From Ferrovibrio sp. (GTDB lineage Bacteria; Pseudomonadota; Alphaproteobacteria; Ferrovibrionales; Ferrovibrionaceae), in NCBI RefSeq assembly GCF_019636075.1, contig NZ_JAHBYG010000035.1:1-47053 (forward strand): a stretch of DNA of 47,053 nt. The letters run 5' to 3'. Position 1 is the first letter of the stretch, and each line of letters begins with the position of its first letter. The notes beneath the pieces are model-generated. The model was given only the letters and a program-made list of their open reading frames with translations. It was not told the DNA's origin and did not search any database. The position numbers and the translations under genes are program-made. Of the stretch, positions 7,353 to 15,692 are shown piece by piece.

Positions 7353-10157
7353 TCATTGCCCAAGGCGTTCCAGCAGGGCGGGGATATGCACCTGATCGGC
7401 CTTGTAATTGCCGGTCAGGGTATACATCAGCAGATTCACGCCGAAGCGATAGGCGAATTCGCGATGGCGCGGCGTGTTGGGCTGAGTGGGCGCCATCGGC
7501 CTTCCATTATCGTCCATCGCCCAGGCCGCGGCCCAATCGTTGCCGCCGATCACCAGCGAGGTGACGCCATCCTTCTCGCCGCCCGGATTGCGTTCCACCC
7601 AGACCGGCCCGCCGACATAGCGGCCGGGAAAATCCTGCAACAGGTAAAACGCCTTGGTCAGCACATGGTCGTCTGGCACGGTCATCAGCGGCGGGATATC
7701 CAGCTTGCCCAGCAATTGCCGCAGCTTTTCGGTGCCCGGGCTGGCGCCGGTGCCGGCAAAGGGCATGCCCTGATCGCGGGTATCGAACAGGATCATGCCA
7801 CCGGTCTTCATGAAGATGTCGAGCCGTTTGAGCGCCGCATCCGACAAAAGCGGCTGGTTCGGCACCATCGGCCAATACAGAAACGGCAGCAGCGAGATAT
7901 CGTCGCGCTCCAGATTCACGCCGATCGGATCGGAAGCCTCGATGGAAGTGCGGCGATAGAGGATTTCGGTCAGGCCGAACAGGCCGGCGCGGCTCATCTG
8001 GTCCACACTGGCATCGCCGGTGATCACATAGGCAAGCCGCAGATCGCTGGCGGCGCGCTGCACGAAATCTTCGGCCAGATTGCTGGGCGGCGGATTGCCT
8101 TGCTGCGGACGGCGTGGCTGCTGTGCGGCGGCATCCTGCATGCCGAACACCGACAAGCCGATCAGCATGGCTGCCGTGGCTTTGCCCAGGCTATGCGGGC
8201 GCAGCCGCGGCAGCAATCCGCGCAGCCACAAGCCGATCAGCCAATCGGCCAGCAGCAACAGCAGGGCGCCGGTCATCAGCCAGGGCAGCAGGCGGGTTTC
8301 TTGCGTGTTTTCACTCAAATCCAGCAGCCGGGCTTCATTGGGCCAATTGCGCTGGGCGATGGGGTGCGCCGCCGCGTCGTCGAACAGGTTCACCGCCGTG
8401 CGGCTGTCCCAGCGGCCATAATAGCCGGGCGGATGGCGCGGGCCGGGCTTGAAATCGGCAGGTAAGCGCGCCGGCAAAGGCTGCACGGCGGCGCCGGGTT
8501 CATCGGCGCGGCCGAAACCGTCCAGCACCGCCAGCGGCGCGCGCGGCTGGTCTGCCTCGCCCTCGGCGCCCACGCCTTGCGACAATTCCACCACACGGCG
8601 CAGCAGATCGACATAGAAGCCGGATAGTGGCATGTCGCTCCACAGCGTGTTGGCGGTGGTATGCACCAGGATCAGCCAGCCCTTGCCATGGCGGTCGCCA
8701 GTGATCAGCGGTGTGCCGTCTTCCAGCCGCAGCCAGGTCTTTTCGCTCAGGCGCGGTTCGGGATCGGCAAGTACCTGGCGGCTCACGGTCACTTCGGGCG
8801 AAATCGCCAGGCCGTAAAGCGGGCTGGTTTCCGGAATCGGACCCAGCCGCAAAGGCTGCGCCCACGACATCGCGCCGCCCAATTGCCGCGAGCCCTGGCG
8901 CAGTTTCACCGGCAGCAGGCCATCGCTGCTATCGGCCAGGCGCGGCCCGGCGAAACGCAGCAGCACGCCGCCATTCTCCACCCATTCGTTGATCCGCCGG
9001 CTTTCGCCGCCCACCAGGTTGCCGATATCGGCCAGCACGATCACGGCGATATCGCGTTCCAGCAATTGCTCGGCATTGCCTTTGCGGATTTCGGCAAAGG
9101 GTTGCAACGCACGCTCCAGATAGAACAGATCGGCCAGCAGCGGCTGCTGGTTTTCCAGCGCACCGCCAGAGATCAGGCCCACCGGGCGGCGGCGCCAGGT
9201 ATCGTCCAGCAGGCGCACGGTGCCGATGCCGGGCAGTTCCTCGATTTCCAGCCGCGCCAGGCGATTGCGCAACTCGGTGGGCAGATCCAACTTCACGCTG
9301 GCTTCGGTCTGGTTATTGCCGAACAGGAAGGGTGTGCGCGACAGCACGCGCCCCTGGTCGCTCACGCTGCGCAGCGTCAGTGCAATTTCGCTGCCGCCAA
9401 CCGCGCGGCGCAGCAGCACGGTGTCGCCCTGGCTGTCGGTCCTTGGCGGCGCCATGGCCAATGCGGTGTCGGCTTCCAGCGGGCGGATGATGCTCAAATC
9501 GCCCAGCCAGCGCAGTTTTTCAGCCAGGGTGAAGGCGATTTCGCCGCTGTCATCCTCGGCCAGGCCATCGGCGATCCAGGCCACCTCGGCCTCTTTCGGC
9601 GCGGCTTCGGCGGGCAGGGCATTCAGCGCACGCAGCAGGCCGGCGCGATCGGTGGCCCAGGATTTCGGCTGTAGTGCGGCCAGGTGCGGGCGCAATTCGG
9701 CCGCTGGCTGCAAGCTGCCGATACGATGCGGTTCGCCATTGGCAGGCGCTGCCGTGGTGAGCAGCATGGCCGGGCGGCCTTCGCGCTCGGCGCGCTCGAG
9801 CAGGGCTTCGGCACGTGCCATGCGTTCGCGCCAGCGCGGTGCCGCGGCCCAGCCATCATCCATCACCAGCACCAATGGTCCGCTGCTGATGCGGCTGCGA
9901 TCCGGATTGAGCAACGGTTCGGCCAGAGCCAGGATCACCAGGGCGGCGATCAGCATGCGCAGGATCAGCAGCCAGAGCGGCGTATGGGCTGGGGTTTCTT
10001 CCTTGGGGCGCAAAGCCAGCAGCAGGCGCAGCGGCGGAAACTCCACCAGCTTGGGGCGCGGCGGCGTGATGCGCAGCAGCCACCACAGCACAGGCAGGCT
10101 GATCAGCGCCAGCAGGGCCAGCGGCGTGGCAAAAGCAAGACCACTCAACCCCAGCAT
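7353..10157 (-). CDS. DUF4159 domain protein with N-terminal BatA-type membrane domain
   Basis: A 934-residue membrane protein. The N-terminus carries the BatA signature: a hydrophobic helix (ATPLALLALISLPVLWWLL), then RITPPRPKLVEFPPLRLLL and a second helix near residues 60-80. A long extracytoplasmic region contains VWA/amidotransferase-like strands (EWVENGGVLLRFAGPRL). A hydrophobic pair around residue 650 precedes the C-terminal DUF4159 domain (about 700-930) with LRLAYVITGD, LPFLYWPMVP and FMKTGGMILFDTRD. The gene overlaps the DUF58 gene by one base (TGATG) and is ten bases from the 700-residue gene, which indicates one transcript and a shared complex. The molecular function of DUF4159 is not established. 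Confidence 0.88.
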   Translation of the reverse strand: MLGLSGLAFATPLALLALISLPVLWWLLRITPPRPKLVEFPPLRLLLALRPKEETPAHTPLWLLILRMLIAALVILALAEPLLNPDRSRISSGPLVLVMDDGWAAAPRWRERMARAEALLERAEREGRPAMLLTTAAPANGEPHRIGSLQPAAELRPHLAALQPKSWATDRAGLLRALNALPAEAAPKEAEVAWIADGLAEDDSGEIAFTLAEKLRWLGDLSIIRPLEADTALAMAPPRTDSQGDTVLLRRAVGGSEIALTLRSVSDQGRVLSRTPFLFGNNQTEASVKLDLPTELRNRLARLEIEELPGIGTVRLLDDTWRRRPVGLISGGALENQQPLLADLFYLERALQPFAEIRKGNAEQLLERDIAVIVLADIGNLVGGESRRINEWVENGGVLLRFAGPRLADSSDGLLPVKLRQGSRQLGGAMSWAQPLRLGPIPETSPLYGLAISPEVTVSRQVLADPEPRLSEKTWLRLEDGTPLITGDRHGKGWLILVHTTANTLWSDMPLSGFYVDLLRRVVELSQGVGAEGEADQPRAPLAVLDGFGRADEPGAAVQPLPARLPADFKPGPRHPPGYYGRWDSRTAVNLFDDAAAHPIAQRNWPNEARLLDLSENTQETRLLPWLMTGALLLLLADWLIGLWLRGLLPRLRPHSLGKATAAMLIGLSVFGMQDAAAQQPRRPQQGNPPPSNLAEDFVQRAASDLRLAYVITGDASVDQMSRAGLFGLTEILYRRTSIEASDPIGVNLERDDISLLPFLYWPMVPNQPLLSDAALKRLDIFMKTGGMILFDTRDQGMPFAGTGASPGTEKLRQLLGKLDIPPLMTVPDDHVLTKAFYLLQDFPGRYVGGPVWVERNPGGEKDGVTSLVIGGNDWAAAWAMDDNGRPMAPTQPNTPRHREFAYRFGVNLLMYTLTGNYKADQVHIPALLERLGQ

Positions 10158-11101
10158 CAGCGCCGCATGCCTTCCCGCCCGCCTTCCAGCGCCAGATACA
10201 GCGCCATCAGCAGGGCTTCCGCCGGTTTGTCGGTGCGGTGCACGATATGATGCCAGCCCAGGCGGCGGCAGATTTCCGCAACCTCATGGCGATGGGCGGC
10301 GAAATAGCCGCGCCAATCCTGCGCCAGGGTTTCGGCGCGCGGCGCCAGCAACGGCGTTTCGCCTTCCAGGCCCAGAAATCGCGTGCGGCCGCGATACGGG
10401 AAATCTTCCTCGGCCGGATCGATGATGCGTACCACGCAGCCCTTCAGGCCCTGATCGGCCAGGCCGCGCAGCCGCACTGCAATCTCTTCCGGCGGATAGA
10501 GGAAGTCGCCGAACAGCACCAACTGCGCATGACGCGGCAGGCGGATCATCGGCGGCAGGCTGGCCTCGGCCGGCTGATCGCGCAACCGCGCCAGGCGACC
10601 GGCGATACGGGGCAGCACATTGCGCCCGGCGCTCGGCCGTTCCGGCGCACCCAACAGGCCGACGCGTTCGCCGCCGCGCAGCAACAGCGAAGCGCAGGCC
10701 AACAGCAGCAGATCGGCACGGCGATCCTTGCGTTCCAGTGCCAGGTCGGAACCCCAGACCATGGAGGGCGAGGGGTCGCGCCACAACCAGACGCTTTCGG
10801 CCGCCTCCCACTCATTCTCGCGGATATAGGTGTGGCCGCTCTTGGCGGTCTGGCGCCAGTCGATGCGGGAGATCGTGTCGCCGGGGCTGTAGCGGCGGAA
10901 TTGCCAGAAGGCATCGCCCAGGCCCACGCGGCGGCGGCCATGCACGCCTTGCTCGACGGTGGCGGCTACGCGTTCTGCATCCAGCAGCAATGGCGGCAGG
11001 AAGGCGGCGAAATGTTCGGCGCGGTTGGTAAGGTTGGCCGCAGCGTTTGCCGTGGATGCGCTGTTTGCTTGCGGCGTTTCCGGTGTCAACGCGCTTGCCA
11101 T
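10157..11101 (-). CDS. DUF58 domain-containing protein
   Basis: A 314-residue protein with the DUF58 core: GRRRVGLGDAFWQFRRYSPGD, IDWRQTAKSGHTYIRENEWE and the following VWLWRDPSPSM strand, where the DxSxS-like DPSPS resembles a VWA metal site. DUF58 proteins accompany MoxR ATPases and VWA membrane proteins in almost all bacteria with such operons. The first 30 residues are low-complexity (Ala, Asn, Thr). It starts eight bases after the moxR stop and runs into the BatA/DUF4159 gene with a one-base overlap. No transmembrane helix is seen, so it is probably a cytosolic adaptor between the ATPase and the membrane components; that role is inferred. Confidence 0.92.
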   Translation of the reverse strand: MASALTPETPQANSASTANAAANLTNRAEHFAAFLPPLLLDAERVAATVEQGVHGRRRVGLGDAFWQFRRYSPGDTISRIDWRQTAKSGHTYIRENEWEAAESVWLWRDPSPSMVWGSDLALERKDRRADLLLLACASLLLRGGERVGLLGAPERPSAGRNVLPRIAGRLARLRDQPAEASLPPMIRLPRHAQLVLFGDFLYPPEEIAVRLRGLADQGLKGCVVRIIDPAEEDFPYRGRTRFLGLEGETPLLAPRAETLAQDWRGYFAAHRHEVAEICRRLGWHHIVHRTDKPAEALLMALYLALEGGREGMRR

Positions 11102-11109
11102 GGCTTGGC

Positions 11110-12108
11110 TCAGCGCAAGGGTCCGGTGAGGCGATCGATCACATCGGCCACGTTCACGCCCTCGGCGCGGGCAGCGAAGGTGAGCGCCATGCGATGGCGC
11201 AGCACGGGGCCGGCCAGGGCCAGCACATCCTCGATGGATGGCGCAAGCCGGCCTTGCAGCAACGCGCGGGCGCGCACGGCCAGCATCAGGGCCTGGCTGG
11301 CGCGCGGGCCGGGGCCCCAGGCCACCAGATCGCGGATGCCCGCCACATTGCTTTCGTCCGGGCGGCCGGAACGCACCAGGTCGAGGATCGCTTCCACCAC
11401 GCTTTCGCCCACCGGCACGCGGCGCACCAGGCGCTGGGCGGCGATCAATTCGCCGGCATTGAGGATGGTGGGGATGGTTTCTTCATTGGCGCCGGTGGTG
11501 GCAAACAGCATGCGGCGTTCGGCCTCGCGGTCCGGATAGCGCACGTCGATCTGCAGCAGGAAGCGGTCGAGCTGCGCTTCGGGCAGCGGGTAGGTGCCTT
11601 CCTGCTCCAGCGGATTCTGAGTGGCCAGCACATGGAACGGCGCGGGCAGATCGTGGCGCGTGCCGGCCACGCTTACTTGCCGTTCCTGCATCGCCTGCAG
11701 CAGCGCCGATTGCGTGCGCGGGCTGGCACGGTTGATTTCGTCCGCCATCAACAATTGGCAGAAGATCGGGCCGGAAATGAAGCGGAAGGAGCGGCGGCCG
11801 CTATCGGATTCCTCAAGCACTTCCGAGCCGAGAATATCGGCGGGCATCAGGTCTGGCGTGAATTGCACGCGGCGGGCATCCAGGCCCAATACGCGCGCCA
11901 GGGTTTCCACCAGCTTGGTTTTGGCCAGGCCGGGCACACCCACCAGCAGGCCATGGCCGCCGGCCAGCAAAGTGACAAGGGTTTCCTCGACCACCGCACC
12001 CTGGCCGAAAATCACCCGCTCGATGGCTTCCTTTGCGGCACCCAGCCGCCCTCCCAGGCGTTCGATCTCGGGGAGGATTTGGTCGGCGGCGTCGCTGAAA
12101 TTTTGCAT
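11110..12108 (-). CDS. MoxR family AAA+ ATPase
   Basis: A 332-residue ATPase. Walker A is GVPGLAKT (residues 57-64) and Walker B LLMADEIN (about 119-126), followed by sensor 1 in LATQNPLEQEGTYPLPEAQLDRF, the MoxR hallmark. MoxR proteins act as chaperone-like remodelling ATPases working on VWA-domain partners, which here would be the DUF58, DUF4159 and 700-residue gene products. The open frame continues 146 codons upstream, but only antisense to the DUF1285 gene; MQNFSDAADQILPEIERL is the normal family N-terminus, so the start is 12108. It is the first gene of the operon and is divergent from DUF1285 over only 45 bp, which must contain both promoters. Confidence 0.95.
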   Translation of the reverse strand: MQNFSDAADQILPEIERLGGRLGAAKEAIERVIFGQGAVVEETLVTLLAGGHGLLVGVPGLAKTKLVETLARVLGLDARRVQFTPDLMPADILGSEVLEESDSGRRSFRFISGPIFCQLLMADEINRASPRTQSALLQAMQERQVSVAGTRHDLPAPFHVLATQNPLEQEGTYPLPEAQLDRFLLQIDVRYPDREAERRMLFATTGANEETIPTILNAGELIAAQRLVRRVPVGESVVEAILDLVRSGRPDESNVAGIRDLVAWGPGPRASQALMLAVRARALLQGRLAPSIEDVLALAGPVLRHRMALTFAARAEGVNVADVIDRLTGPLR

Positions 12109-12153
12109 GTCAGCGATTATATAGTAGAAGCGGAGCGAAAGCACAGACAAACA

Positions 12154-12747
12154 ATGAACCAGCAACCCAATCCCGCCTCGTTTCTCAAGGATGTGATCGC
12201 CCGTTTCGGCGGCGACAGCGTATCCGTTGAGCGCAAGCGCCCGCCGGTTCATCTCTGGAACCCGGAATTCTGCGGCAATATCGACATGCGCATCGCCCGC
12301 GATGGGCGCTGGTATTACATGGGCACGCCGATCGACCGCATTCCGATGGTAAAGCTTTTTGCCGGGATTCTGCGCCGCGAACCCGATGATGCCTATGTTC
12401 TGGTCACGCCGGTGGAAAAGGTGGGCATCCGGGTGGACGATGTGCCTTTCCTGGCTGTGGAAATGCAGTTCGAAGGCGAGGGGCGTCAACGGCGGATCGC
12501 TTTTCGCACCAATCTGGATGAGATTGTGCCGTTGGATGCCGAACACCCGTTGCGCGTGGACGTAGCGCCGGAGACGGGCGAACCCTCACCCTATATAAAC
12601 GTGCGCGACCGGTTGGAGGCGCGACTCGCTCGCCCGGTCTATTACCAGATGGCCGAATTGGCCGAGCCCGCCGATGACGATCCCAGCCTGCTTGGCGTGT
12701 GGAGTGCCGGTGGCTTTCATGCATTGGGCAAAGTAGATGTCGATTGA
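12154..12747 (+). CDS. DUF1285 domain-containing protein
   Basis: A 197-residue cytosolic protein of the DUF1285 family, recognised by PPVHLWNPEFCGNIDMRIARDG, WYYMGTPIDRIPMVKLFAGILRRE and the YVLVTPVEKVGIRVDDVPF strand. The family is conserved across proteobacteria and its function is unknown; structures are known from structural genomics only. The start at 12154 fits the family; the open frame runs far upstream but only antisense to moxR. It begins a plus-strand operon in which each gene overlaps or nearly abuts the next: DUF1285, NUDIX, small membrane protein and cca. This order is common in Alphaproteobacteria. Confidence 0.93.
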   Translation: MNQQPNPASFLKDVIARFGGDSVSVERKRPPVHLWNPEFCGNIDMRIARDGRWYYMGTPIDRIPMVKLFAGILRREPDDAYVLVTPVEKVGIRVDDVPFLAVEMQFEGEGRQRRIAFRTNLDEIVPLDAEHPLRVDVAPETGEPSPYINVRDRLEARLARPVYYQMAELAEPADDDPSLLGVWSAGGFHALGKVDVD

Positions 12748-13429
12748 TGCCGCCCTGCCGCAGATGCAGGCATCCTATCTTGAACGCCTGCGTCGCGCCG
12801 TAATGCCGCCGCCGCCGCTTTCGGCTTTGCCGTTGGCGCTCGAGCAGGCCAGGGGCGGCGATTTTCAACTCAACCCGAATTTCAAGCCGGTGCGCGTGGG
12901 CCCGCTGATGCCGGCTGCCGTGCTGGTGCCGGTGGTGGATTATCCGCAGGGTGAACGGCTGATTCTCACCCGCCGCAATGCGCATCTTTCCAATCATGCC
13001 GGCCAGGTCAGCTTTCCCGGCGGCCGTGTCGATCCCACCGATGCCGATGTGATTGCGGCTGCCCTGCGCGAGGCGGAGGAAGAGATCGGGCTGCAGCGCC
13101 GGCATGTGGATGTGCTGGGTGCGCTGGATCCCTATGTCACCGGCACCGGCTTTGCCGTTGTTCCGGTGGTGGCCCGGGTGGAACCGGGCTTTCAGTTGCA
13201 TCTGGCGCAGCAGGAGGTGGACGAGGCCTTTGAAGTGCCGTTCGATTTTCTGATGGATGCCCGCAATCACCAGCAGCATCGCGGCATATTCAACGGCGTG
13301 GAGCGGCAATGGTGGGCAATGCCCTATCAACAGCATTATATCTGGGGCGCCACCGCAGGCATGTTGCGCAATCTGTATCAACGCATCGTCGCGCAGCAAG
13401 AAGGCGGAATGCAGGAGGATAGGGGATGA
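12737..13429 (+). CDS. NUDIX hydrolase, CoA pyrophosphatase type
   Basis: A 230-residue hydrolase. The NUDIX box is complete: GGRVDPTD followed by AALREAEEEIGL (about residues 94-118), with the REAEEE metal-binding glutamates. Just upstream, LTRRNAHLSNHAGQVSFPGG is the UPF0035/CoA-pyrophosphatase (NudL, YeaB-like) signature. The expected reaction is hydrolysis of CoA or related dinucleoside diphosphates to phosphopantetheine and an adenosine 3',5'-bisphosphate; substrate choice is inferred. The gene overlaps the DUF1285 gene by 11 bases and ends in an ATGA overlap with the next small gene, so the operon is translationally coupled. Confidence 0.93.
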   Translation: MSIDAALPQMQASYLERLRRAVMPPPPLSALPLALEQARGGDFQLNPNFKPVRVGPLMPAAVLVPVVDYPQGERLILTRRNAHLSNHAGQVSFPGGRVDPTDADVIAAALREAEEEIGLQRRHVDVLGALDPYVTGTGFAVVPVVARVEPGFQLHLAQQEVDEAFEVPFDFLMDARNHQQHRGIFNGVERQWWAMPYQQHYIWGATAGMLRNLYQRIVAQQEGGMQEDRG

Positions 13430-13695
13430 GCCGCATCTTGATTCATGGCGCGCTGCTGCTGTTGCCCTTCGTGCTGTATTTTCTCTACCTCTGGCGTGTG
13501 CGCCGGGCCGGCAAGGAAGGGCCTGAAACCACGCCGTGGTTCATGCTCAGCCTGGCCGGGCTGGTGCTGATGATCGGCAGCTTCGCCGTTGTGCATGTGA
13601 TGAGCGATCAGCCCTCGGGCCAGTATACGCCTGCAAGATTGCAGGATGGCCGCATCGTGCCTGGTGATATTCGTCCCGGCGAACACAAGAACTGA
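13426..13695 (+). CDS. Small two-helix membrane protein (DUF6111-like)
   Basis: An 89-residue inner membrane protein with two predicted helices: LIHGALLLLPFVLYFLYLW (about 5-23) and WFMLSLAGLVLMIGSFAVVH (about 38-57), linked by a basic loop (RVRRAGKEG). The C-terminal tail is short and polar. A strong ribosome binding site (AGGAGG) lies inside the end of the NUDIX gene, and start and stop overlap as ATGA. Proteins of this size and shape between a CoA-type NUDIX gene and cca are usual in Alphaproteobacteria; I associate it with the DUF6111 family by context and pattern, not by alignment. No function is known. Confidence 0.8.
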   Translation: MSRILIHGALLLLPFVLYFLYLWRVRRAGKEGPETTPWFMLSLAGLVLMIGSFAVVHVMSDQPSGQYTPARLQDGRIVPGDIRPGEHKN

Positions 13696-13702
13696 CCGGG
13701 CC

Positions 13703-15112
13703 ATGGCCGAGCCGGGCGAACCGAACCACCGCATGCAGCCGCCCGACTGGATGACCCAGCCGCAGACGCGCGCGATCATGGCCGCGCTGATGGCCGATGG
13801 CCGGCCGGCGCGTTTCGTGGGCGGCTGCGTGCGCGATGCGCTGCTGGGCCTGCGGCCAGTCGATATCGATATCGCCACCCCGGAAATGCCGGAGCGGGTG
13901 CAAAAACTGCTCAAGCGCGCCGGCATCAAGGCGATTCCCACCGGCATCGCCCATGGCACCATCACCGCCGTGTTGCCGCCGGTGCAATGCGAGATCACAA
14001 CCCTGCGCCGGGATATCGACACCGATGGCCGCCACGCCGTGGTGCAGTTCGGCAGCGATGGGTCGGAGGTTGGTTGGGCCGAGGATGCGGCGCGGCGCGA
14101 TTTCACCATCAATGCGCTGTATGCGGATGCCGATGGCGGCGTTTTCGATCCCACTGGCCAAGGGCTGGCCGATCTGCAGGCCGGCCGGGTGCGTTTCATC
14201 GGCGATGCGGCGCAGCGGGTGCGCGAGGATTACCTGCGCGCCCTGCGGTTCTTCCGCTTCCATGCCCGTTTCGCCTCCGGCCAACCCGATGCCGAGGCGC
14301 TGGCGGCCTGCCGCGATGCCGTGCCCGGGATGGCCCGGCTTTCCGCCGAACGGGTGGGGGCCGAGATGATCAAGTTGCTGGCCTTGCCCAAGGCAGCCCC
14401 GGCATTGGCGGCGATGGCGGATTGCGGCCTGCTGGCGGCGGTGTTGCCCGAGGCGCGGTTGGTTGGGGCCGGGCTGGATCGTCTGATAGCGTTGCAGCAG
14501 CAGCTTGGCGCCGCCGATCTTGCCGATCCGGACGATCCCTGGCCACGACTCAGCCTGCTGGTGGGGGAAGCCTGGGATGCCGTTGCCGACCGGCTGAAAC
14601 TCTCCAACGCCCAGCGTAAGCGCCTGGAGGATCTGGCCCAGCCTTTCGATTGGGCGGCCTTCGCCGATCCGGAAAGCCGGCAGGCACTATATTTTGATTC
14701 CGGCGCCGCCCAGATCCGCGACCGTGCCCTGCTGGCGGCGGCAACGGATACAACTTCCGGGCAGGTCTCCGATCCGGCCCCGGACCATAGCTTGGGGGCG
14801 GTCGACCGACCGGCCCCGGGCGAGCGGGCGGCAGCCCTGCCGGGGCTGCTGGAAAGCATGCGCACCTGGCGCAAACCGGTCTTTCCCCTGCGTGGGGCGG
14901 ATCTGCTTGCGCATGGCATGCGCCATGGCCCGGGCCTGGGCGGCATGCTCAAGGAACTGGAAGCCTGGTGGCGCCAGGATGGCTGCCGCGCAGACCGGGA
15001 AGCCTGCCTGGCCCATCTGCGCCAGCGCGTGGTGATCGAGGAAAGCGATGCACCGGCTGCTGCAAGCGATGCGGTCGAAGCTGCAGGCAAGGACAAGCCG
15101 CCGGCGCGTTAG
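13703..15112 (+). CDS. cca: CCA tRNA nucleotidyltransferase
   Basis: A 469-residue enzyme that adds or repairs the 3' CCA of tRNAs. The class II nucleotidyltransferase head contains ARFVGGCVRDALLGLRPVDIDIATP (the DxD metal site), then the EITTLRRD and RRDFTINALYAD motifs, the DPTGQGLADLQAG helix turn and RVREDYLRALRFFRFHARF. The C-terminal 150 residues are helical and diverge from the core, ending in an Ala/Lys-rich tail (AAGKDKPPAR). The ATG at 13703 follows the stop of the small membrane gene by seven bases; a longer frame start 19 codons earlier overlaps that gene and is less likely. Last gene of the operon. Confidence 0.95.
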   Translation: MAEPGEPNHRMQPPDWMTQPQTRAIMAALMADGRPARFVGGCVRDALLGLRPVDIDIATPEMPERVQKLLKRAGIKAIPTGIAHGTITAVLPPVQCEITTLRRDIDTDGRHAVVQFGSDGSEVGWAEDAARRDFTINALYADADGGVFDPTGQGLADLQAGRVRFIGDAAQRVREDYLRALRFFRFHARFASGQPDAEALAACRDAVPGMARLSAERVGAEMIKLLALPKAAPALAAMADCGLLAAVLPEARLVGAGLDRLIALQQQLGAADLADPDDPWPRLSLLVGEAWDAVADRLKLSNAQRKRLEDLAQPFDWAAFADPESRQALYFDSGAAQIRDRALLAAATDTTSGQVSDPAPDHSLGAVDRPAPGERAAALPGLLESMRTWRKPVFPLRGADLLAHGMRHGPGLGGMLKELEAWWRQDGCRADREACLAHLRQRVVIEESDAPAAASDAVEAAGKDKPPAR

Positions 15113-15386
15113 GCGCTGCGTATGTTCGTGTCACCGAAGACCGCTGCGCGGCATTCCATCGAAGGACGGATGATCGCAAGCCGGTTTGGCTTCAACCGAT
15201 CGCTTCCTGGCCCGCGCCAGTATCCGGCCCAGCACCCCTATCCGGCAAAGACACCGGCATCCTGCAAAAGGATAAGACCGGGCGGCGGCCAGGTAACAAG
15301 CCAGGCAGCAACTCTGCCGACGAGCCGGCGATAGGGGGGATGCCCAGAGGAAAAGAACAGGGCGGGGGAAAGAACAGGGGAGGGGG
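15113..15386. other. Non-coding stretch downstream of cca
   Basis: I see no supportable gene here. Open frames exist on both strands but have no family features and no ribosome binding sites. The segment is GC-rich, with purine runs near 15345-15395 (GGGG and AAAAG blocks). It separates the convergent cca operon and the minus-strand transcript of the lysine-repeat protein. Confidence 0.5.
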
Positions 15387-15413
15387 AAAAGAAAAGGGCG
15401 CCGATTGGCGCCC
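15387..15413 (-). terminator. Rho-independent terminator of the lysine-repeat gene transcript
   Basis: Read on the minus strand there is a perfect 7-bp stem GGGCGCC/GGCGCCC with loop AATC, followed by TTTTCTTTT. It lies about 130 bp beyond the stop codon of the 35-residue gene and would end its transcript. Confidence 0.85.
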
Positions 15414-15473
15414 CAATTTCCGGAACCGGTTGCAGCAACCGCCTAGACGGCGCAGCCCTTACCCCGGAAAGAA

Positions 15474-15524
15474 CTCGAGCTCCACGTCGGCGCTGAAAAT
15501 CCAGTCGTCGATGTGGAGCTCGAG
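15474..15524 (-). repeat. Long 16-bp hairpin in the 3' region of the lysine-repeat transcript
   Basis: CTCGAGCTCCAC (15474-15485) and GTGGAGCTCGAG (15513-15524) are perfect inverted copies; the next four positions also pair with one G-U, giving a stem of about 16 bp and a 19-nt loop. It sits between the stop codon and the terminator, so the mRNA would carry a very stable 3' structure. A smaller hairpin (CGGTTGC/GCAACCG, around 15427-15441) lies between it and the terminator. Confidence 0.75.
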
Positions 15525-15542
15525 GCCATACTTAAAACTTCA

Positions 15543-15650
15543 TTACTTCTTCTTGGCGGCCTTCTTGACGGCCTTCTTCACAACCTTCTTGGCAGCCTTC
15601 TTGACTACCTTCTTCACGGCCTTCTTAGCGGCCTTCTTCTTCGCAGCCAT
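15543..15650 (-). CDS. 35-residue histone H1-like lysine/alanine repeat protein
   Basis: A complete small gene: ATG at 15650, TAA at 15543. The product is only Met, Ala, Lys and Val: MAAKKK, then six tetrads of the type AAKK, AVKK or VVKK, ending in AAKKK. This is the C-terminal-tail repeat of bacterial histone H1-like proteins without any other domain, so binding to DNA, RNA or polyphosphate is the likely chemistry; that is inferred from charge only. The ribosome binding site is excellent (GGAGGAGAAC then ATG). The leader carries two perfect palindromes and the transcript ends in its own terminator, so this is a monocistronic unit. Codon choice is mainly AAG and GCC, as in the neighbours. 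Confidence 0.85.
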   Translation of the reverse strand: MAAKKKAAKKAVKKVVKKAAKKVVKKAVKKAAKKK

Positions 15651-15671
15651 GTTCTCCTCCATGGAAGTGGT

Positions 15672-15687
15672 GTGGTCCGCGGACCAC
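15672..15687. promoter_or_regulatory. Perfect 16-bp palindrome in the leader of the lysine-repeat gene
   Basis: GTGGTCCGCGGACCAC is a perfect palindrome without spacer, 22 bp upstream of the start codon. It may be an operator or, in RNA, a compact hairpin close to the ribosome binding site. Confidence 0.55.
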
Positions 15688-15692
15688 GATAT

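Noticed and set aside
6294..8465. Plus-strand frame of 723 codons opposite the BatA/DUF4159 and 700-residue genes
   Set aside because: The sequence is Ser/Arg- and Gln/His-rich without domains; the minus-strand genes have clear families and overlapping starts and stops.
15113..15386. Frames downstream of cca as an unknown protein
   Set aside because: No ribosome binding site and composition of random GC-rich sequence on both strands.
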